Positions 7,082-8,779 of a stretch of DNA of 8,779 nucleotides are shown in pieces. Made by a program: the position numbers and the translations under genes. How positions within the stretch are numbered: the stretch's first letter is position 1; each line of letters begins with the position of its first letter. The stretch is from Candidatus Harrisonbacteria bacterium (GTDB lineage Bacteria; Patescibacteriota; Minisyncoccia; UBA6257; UBA11618). The stretch covers positions 1 through 8,779 of the forward strand of contig JAHFLM010000034.1 in assembly GCA_023244865.1 (NCBI GenBank), read 5' to 3'. The notes beneath the pieces are model-generated. The model saw only the letters and a program-made list of their open reading frames with translations, did not search any database and was not told where the DNA came from.

Positions 7082-7147
7082 TGTCATTCAGAGCCCAATT
7101 CCGTTTGATTCCCCAAGGAATCAATTCGGAATTGAGGCGTGGAATCT
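7082..7147. repeat. Palindromic intergenic repeat, copy 2
   Basis: Second copy of the element at 1658-1724, same orientation. Here the hairpin is nearly perfect: left arm 7096-7112 with right arm 7117-7134 and a 4-nt CCAA loop, about 16 bp with one small internal bulge. It sits between the promoter of unit A and the terminator of unit B. Confidence 0.75.
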
Positions 7148-7182
7148 TCGTTTATATGTAAATAAAACCAAGATTTTTTAAA

Positions 7183-7216
7183 TAAAAAAACAGCCCCGAC
7201 CAAGTTGGTCGGGGCT
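7183..7216 (-). terminator. Intrinsic terminator of unit B
   Basis: A perfect 10-bp stem AGCCCCGACC/GGTCGGGGCT (7216-7207 with 7201-7192), 5-nt loop, followed on the minus strand by CTG-free G then seven T (7190-7184) and more A/T. Its flank and stem resemble the terminator of unit C. Confidence 0.92.
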
Positions 7217-7587
7217 TCAGGGCATCAGCTTCAGAATCCACCAGAATTCACACCATCTTTCAGATGTCGCCTCTAGCGGTTTCTACGCGAAGCCATCACT
7301 TAAAGTCCCACCGGGAACGAGCATATTTGGCCTCTGACAGAGGCTGCTTCACTCGTTTCCCAATTAGGATTGCTCCAGCCCTGATGGAGCATCGCCGTCG
7401 CAGCAGGGTCAGCTATGGGTCTTCGCGTGGGGGTTGGTTCGCCTCATGGTTCACCAGTCCTTTCTTTAGTTGGGGTAGTTGGCTTTGCCTGTACCAATCT
7501 ACCAGGTTTAAAGAGCTTTTCCTTCGGTCGGAGAGAGGGGGTGTCTGAGTACTTCCACCCCCTCCCCCAACCACACATTATAACACA
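7184..7587 (-). ncRNA. Candidate structured non-coding RNA, about 400 nt, family not recognised
   Basis: The interval lies between a strong minus-strand promoter and a strong minus-strand terminator and has no convincing ORF in any minus frame. Clear helices (minus-strand RNA): GGGGGTG/CACCCCC (7562-7556 with 7543-7537); TGCTCCA/TGGAGCA (7391-7385 with 7377-7371), whose loop CAGGG can pair with upstream CCCTG (7408-7404) as a pseudoknot; a long helix 7361-7352 with 7321-7313 enclosing GCCTCT/AGAGGC (7344-7339 with 7335-7330); and a four-helix junction at 7228-7293. Size fits tmRNA or RNase P RNA, but it lacks the tRNA-like TTCGA arm and tag reading frame of tmRNA, and the GGAAAGTCC and CCGGCTTA blocks of RNase P RNA. 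A short frame ATG AGG... at 7449 stops after 12 codons and could be a leader peptide. Conservation was not tested. Transcription confidence is high, the ncRNA reading is inference. Confidence 0.6.
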
Positions 7588-7623
7588 AAAGAGATTATAG
7601 CATGCCCTGCCAATAAAAGTCAA
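7577..7623 (-). promoter_or_regulatory. Sigma-70 promoter of unit B, with a second extended -10
   Basis: TTGACT at 7623-7618 and TATAAT at 7599-7594 (minus strand), 18-nt spacer. A second TATAAT at 7582-7577 is preceded by TGT, an extended -10, and could give a start about 17 nt further on. The -35 region TTGACTTTTATTGG is identical to that of unit C. Confidence 0.8.
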
Positions 7624-7660
7624 CCCCCTTAGATAAGGGCTTAAAATAAACATTTTTAAT

Positions 7661-7696
7661 AAAAAAACAGTCCCAACCGGAGTTCGGTTGGGACTG
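7661..7696 (-). terminator. Intrinsic terminator of unit C
   Basis: A perfect 12-bp stem CAGTCCCAACCG/CGGTTGGGACTG (7696-7685 with 7679-7668), 5-nt loop, then seven T on the minus strand (7667-7661). It lies 20 nt after the last stop codon of the unit. Confidence 0.93.
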
Positions 7697-7715
7697 CAAG
7701 GTAAAAGATACCCAT

Positions 7716-7871
7716 CTAGGAACGACTTCTTCGCTCGCCGCTACTTTTCATTTCCCTAGTTAAGGTTTCTCGTAACTCCTTAACTTCAGCCTTGATGAAG
7801 TCCGTGGCCGTCGCGTGGCGGTATTCATAACTTTCTTAGGCACTGATTACGCGATTCCGGGCAATTTTCAT
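7716..7871 (-). pseudogene. Small 52-codon frame interrupted by in-frame UAA at codon 12
   Basis: An ATG at 7871 with an excellent ribosome site (AAGGAAGG, about 6-nt spacer) begins MKIARNRVISA, then TAA at 7838-7836. The same frame continues open for 39 more codons to TAG at 7718-7716 and encodes a charged amphipathic segment containing ATDFIKAEVKELRETL and an Arg/Ser-rich tail (GERRSRS). The unit has its own promoter and terminator. Options: a nonsense mutation (CAA to TAA would need one C-to-T change), a sequencing error, recoding or readthrough, or a translated 11-aa leader peptide on a regulatory RNA. The +1 frame from GTG at 7843 gives an alternative 27-aa basic peptide. No family recognised. 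I label it pseudogene because the frame is broken, not because decay is proven. Confidence 0.5.
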
Positions 7872-7951
7872 GACACACCTTCCTTTTTGGGGCTGCAGTA
7901 AGAAGTGGTTGCCTAGGCCATTTCCACTAAGAATCAAAAGAACTTGAATAA

Positions 7952-7981
7952 AGTATAGCACACAAACCCAATAAAAGTCAA
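7952..7981 (-). promoter_or_regulatory. Sigma-70 promoter of unit C
   Basis: TTGACT at 7981-7976 and TATACT at 7957-7952 on the minus strand, 18-nt spacer. The transcription start is predicted near 7945, about 74 nt before the ATG at 7871; the leader contains AGTGG/CCACT, which can close a hairpin around a GCCTAGGC palindrome. Confidence 0.8.
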
Positions 7982-8052
7982 ATATATCTAAAACAATCTT
8001 TTAAAATCTACATTATTTCCCCATCCTCCACCCCACAACCTTTAGAAAGCCT

Positions 8053-8188
8053 GATTCTTTCCCCGCTTTCAATAAAAAAATAAACTAAAAAACACCCATG
8101 TTTGGAGCGTAAGACCGGGCTAGCGCCCTATGAGCGCGCTCCAAACATGGGTGTTTTTTAGTTTATTTTTGTGCGCGTGGAAAGAATC
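8053..8188. repeat. Inverted echo of the tRNA T-arm flanking the terminator hairpin
   Basis: GATTCTTTCC at 8053-8062 (plus) is an exact inverted copy of 8179-8188, the T-arm and first acceptor base of the tRNA gene; after one mismatch three more bases match (8064-8066 with 8175-8177). The two arms flank the 34-bp inverted repeat, so the palindrome may once have been longer. Confidence 0.45.
8076..8170 (-). terminator. Perfect 34-bp inverted repeat, trailer/terminator of tRNA-Ile
   Basis: The arm 8076-8109 is the exact reverse complement of 8137-8170; the 27-nt loop holds a smaller GGGC/GCCC hairpin. Each arm has a GC-containing inner part (ACACCCATGTTTGGAGCG) and an A/T-rich outer part that supplies a T-tract on both strands, so it can terminate in both directions. 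It begins 1 nt after the tRNA 3' end (8172). The stem is far longer than an intrinsic terminator needs. Confidence 0.85.
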
Positions 8189-8243
8189 GGACTTTCGGCC
8201 TCGTCTTTATCAGAGACGCGCTCTACCACTGAGCTACACGCGC
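8172..8243 (-). tRNA. tRNA-Ile (anticodon GAU)
   Basis: A complete 72-nt cloverleaf on the minus strand: acceptor GCGCGTG (8243-8237) with CACGCGC (8179-8173), D-arm GCTC/GAGC with loop AGTGGTA, anticodon stem CGTCT/AGACG with loop CTGATAA, anticodon GAT at loop positions 3-5, a 5-nt variable loop AGGCC, and T-arm GAAAG/CTTTC with loop TCCGATT (the usual TTC is TCC here). The discriminator base is A at 8172. The 3' CCA is not encoded (the next bases are CAA), so it must be added by CCA-adding enzyme. It reads AUC and AUU codons. A very long hairpin follows directly. Confidence 0.96.
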
Positions 8244-8249
8244 GATTAC

Positions 8250-8337
8250 TAAGAATTAAGAGTTATAAATTAAGAATTAATAAAATAAATTCATTATAAT
8301 TAAGATCTATTTCCTAATTTATAAATCTTAATTCTTA
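8250..8337. repeat. AT-rich inverted repeat between tRNA-Ile and the pilus operon
   Basis: The 23-bp arms 8250-8272 and 8315-8337 are inverted copies with one mismatch, separated by 42 nt. Both consist almost only of A/T (TAAGAATTAAG core), with a further AAGAATTAA unit at 8272-8280. The right arm overlaps the last codons of the upstream gene. It may end the pilus operon transcript or be a small mobile-repeat remnant. Confidence 0.5.
8293..8298 (-). promoter_or_regulatory. Possible -10 box for tRNA-Ile
   Basis: Consensus TATAAT on the minus strand in the loop of the AT-rich inverted repeat, about 50 nt before the tRNA 5' end. No good -35 box or TG extension is visible, and such hexamers arise easily in this A/T-rich sequence. 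Confidence 0.25.
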
Positions 8338-8540
8338 ATTTCTGACCCTAGACCATTCGCTTCTTGAAGCTTAAACTTAACAAAATTAGGCTGGCTAATC
8401 AAGCTTTTATCGCCCATCAAGCCAATCTCATTAGATAAGAAGTTTAGAACAAAAACCACATACCCAATTACGATTAATCCTAAGATTAAGCCAATTACGC
8501 TAAATTTAGTCTCTTTTTTACCTAAGATAGAATTTTCCAT
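8328..8540 (-). CDS. Small single-TM protein at the end of a pilus operon
   Basis: A 70-aa protein: a short polar N-terminus (MENSILGKKETKF), one membrane helix at about 14-35 (FSVIGLILGLIVIGYVVFVLN), and a polar C-terminal part of 35 residues. The ATG at 8540 overlaps the 3' end of the PilO-like gene by 23 bp, typical of tight translational coupling; a longer frame starting at 8618 would overlap that gene by about 100 bp and is unlikely. It has no recognised domain. Its place directly after pilO suggests a minor subunit or assembly factor of the type IV pilus inner-membrane complex; that is inference from context. Confidence 0.75.
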   Translation of the reverse strand: MENSILGKKETKFSVIGLILGLIVIGYVVFVLNFLSNEIGLMGDKSLISQPNFVKFKLQEANGLGSEIKN

Positions 8541-8779
8541 TGATTTTAATCTTAAATCCACTTCCCGCTTCACTCCCACTATATTCTTTAATATCTGGAA
8601 TAAAGCGATAATTCTCAATAAATCTCGTAAAATTTAACACTTCGCTGAACGCGCCTTCTAAAAGCATTTGAAAGCCTACCTCCCGATCACTTTCTGACAC
8701 ATCCTTCTTATCATAAATCACATTTGCCACCACATTCACCTTCTTTGCCTCGTTCTTTATATCAAGTGCTATTTGATTT
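8518..8779 (-). CDS. pilO: PilO-like type IV pilus assembly protein, C-terminal part (start beyond window)
   Basis: The frame is open from the right edge to TAA at 8518, giving 86 residues without any stop, so the gene begins outside the window. The visible part has a GxFxEVLNFTRFIENYRFIPDI-like segment followed by an alternating strand pattern (SGFKIKINGKFYLR). This matches the ferredoxin-like C-terminal domain of PilO, where a 'G.f..ll.fl..le' helix precedes a strand on the pseudo-sites and a final strand ending at the stop. PilO pairs with PilN in the inner-membrane alignment complex linking the pilus motor (PilM, PilB/T) to the envelope. Family call is from motif memory only. Confidence 0.6.
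   Translation of the reverse strand, partial: NQIALDIKNEAKKVNVVANVIYDKKDVSESDREVGFQMLLEGAFSEVLNFTRFIENYRFIPDIKEYSGSEAGSGFKIKINGKFYLR

Noticed and set aside
7137..7144. Attachment-site direct repeat of the tRNA-Ile 3' end
   Set aside because: Only GCGTGGAA is shared with the tRNA end and it belongs to the palindromic repeat; too short to support integration.
7264..7548. Plus-strand 94-codon frame over unit B
   Set aside because: Promoter and terminator both point to the minus strand; the frame has no ribosome site and an unconvincing composition.
7184..7587. tmRNA, RNase P RNA or SRP RNA identity for unit B
   Set aside because: No TTCGA T-arm with a tag frame, no GGAAAGTCC / CCGGCTTA blocks, and no GGAA-capped SRP hairpin could be found by eye.
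7444..7653. Minus-strand 69-codon frame starting upstream of the unit B promoter
   Set aside because: It begins before the promoter -35 box and runs across it, so it cannot be translated from this transcript, and it has no ribosome site.
1..8779. CRISPR array or insertion-sequence transposase
   Set aside because: No regularly spaced repeats and no transposase-like frame on either strand.

Overview
The window looks like a fragment of a Candidatus Patescibacteria (CPR, Parcubacteria-like) chromosome. The reasons are an AT-rich, compact layout, conserved genes that mostly lack a clear Shine-Dalgarno site, a LysM/M23 peptidase with the CPR-style H-x5-D zinc motif, the end of a type IV pilus (PilO) operon, and an exported protein of a type recalled near CPR type IV secretion genes. 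The assignment rests on recognition of protein character; no database search was possible.

Left part (1-4377, all minus strand): an exported Cys-containing protein running off the left edge; a single-pass membrane protein just upstream of it (3-nt gap), with an extended -10 box placed so that the mRNA may be leaderless; a palindromic intergenic repeat; then rsmA and a UvrD/PcrA helicase in one operon (5-nt gap). The helicase is divergent from a plus-strand LysM-M23 cell-wall peptidase (4415-5371). Open frames for both genes can be drawn across each other at 4415-4566; I prefer the shorter helicase and the longer, signal-bearing peptidase.

Middle part (5400-7985, minus strand): three independent transcription units in a row, each with a near-consensus sigma-70 promoter (18-nt spacer) and its own intrinsic terminator. 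Unit A encodes a 449-aa orphan protein of visibly higher GC than its neighbours, with an acidic N-terminus and a Gly-rich basic C-terminus, a structured 5' leader and a hairpin-rich 3' UTR. Unit B (about 400 nt) has no convincing ORF and reads as a structured non-coding RNA that I cannot place in tmRNA, RNase P, SRP or 6S RNA. Unit C carries a 52-codon frame with a good ribosome site, interrupted by an in-frame UAA at codon 12. Units B and C share the same promoter core and related terminators although their contents differ. This middle block is the most likely place for something undescribed.

Right part (7985-8779): about 70 bases with nothing supported except an inverted echo of the tRNA T-arm, then a perfect 34-bp inverted repeat (the tRNA trailer/terminator), tRNA-Ile(GAU) on the minus strand, an AT-rich inverted repeat, a 70-aa single-TM protein, and the C-terminal part of a PilO-like pilus assembly protein running off the right edge.
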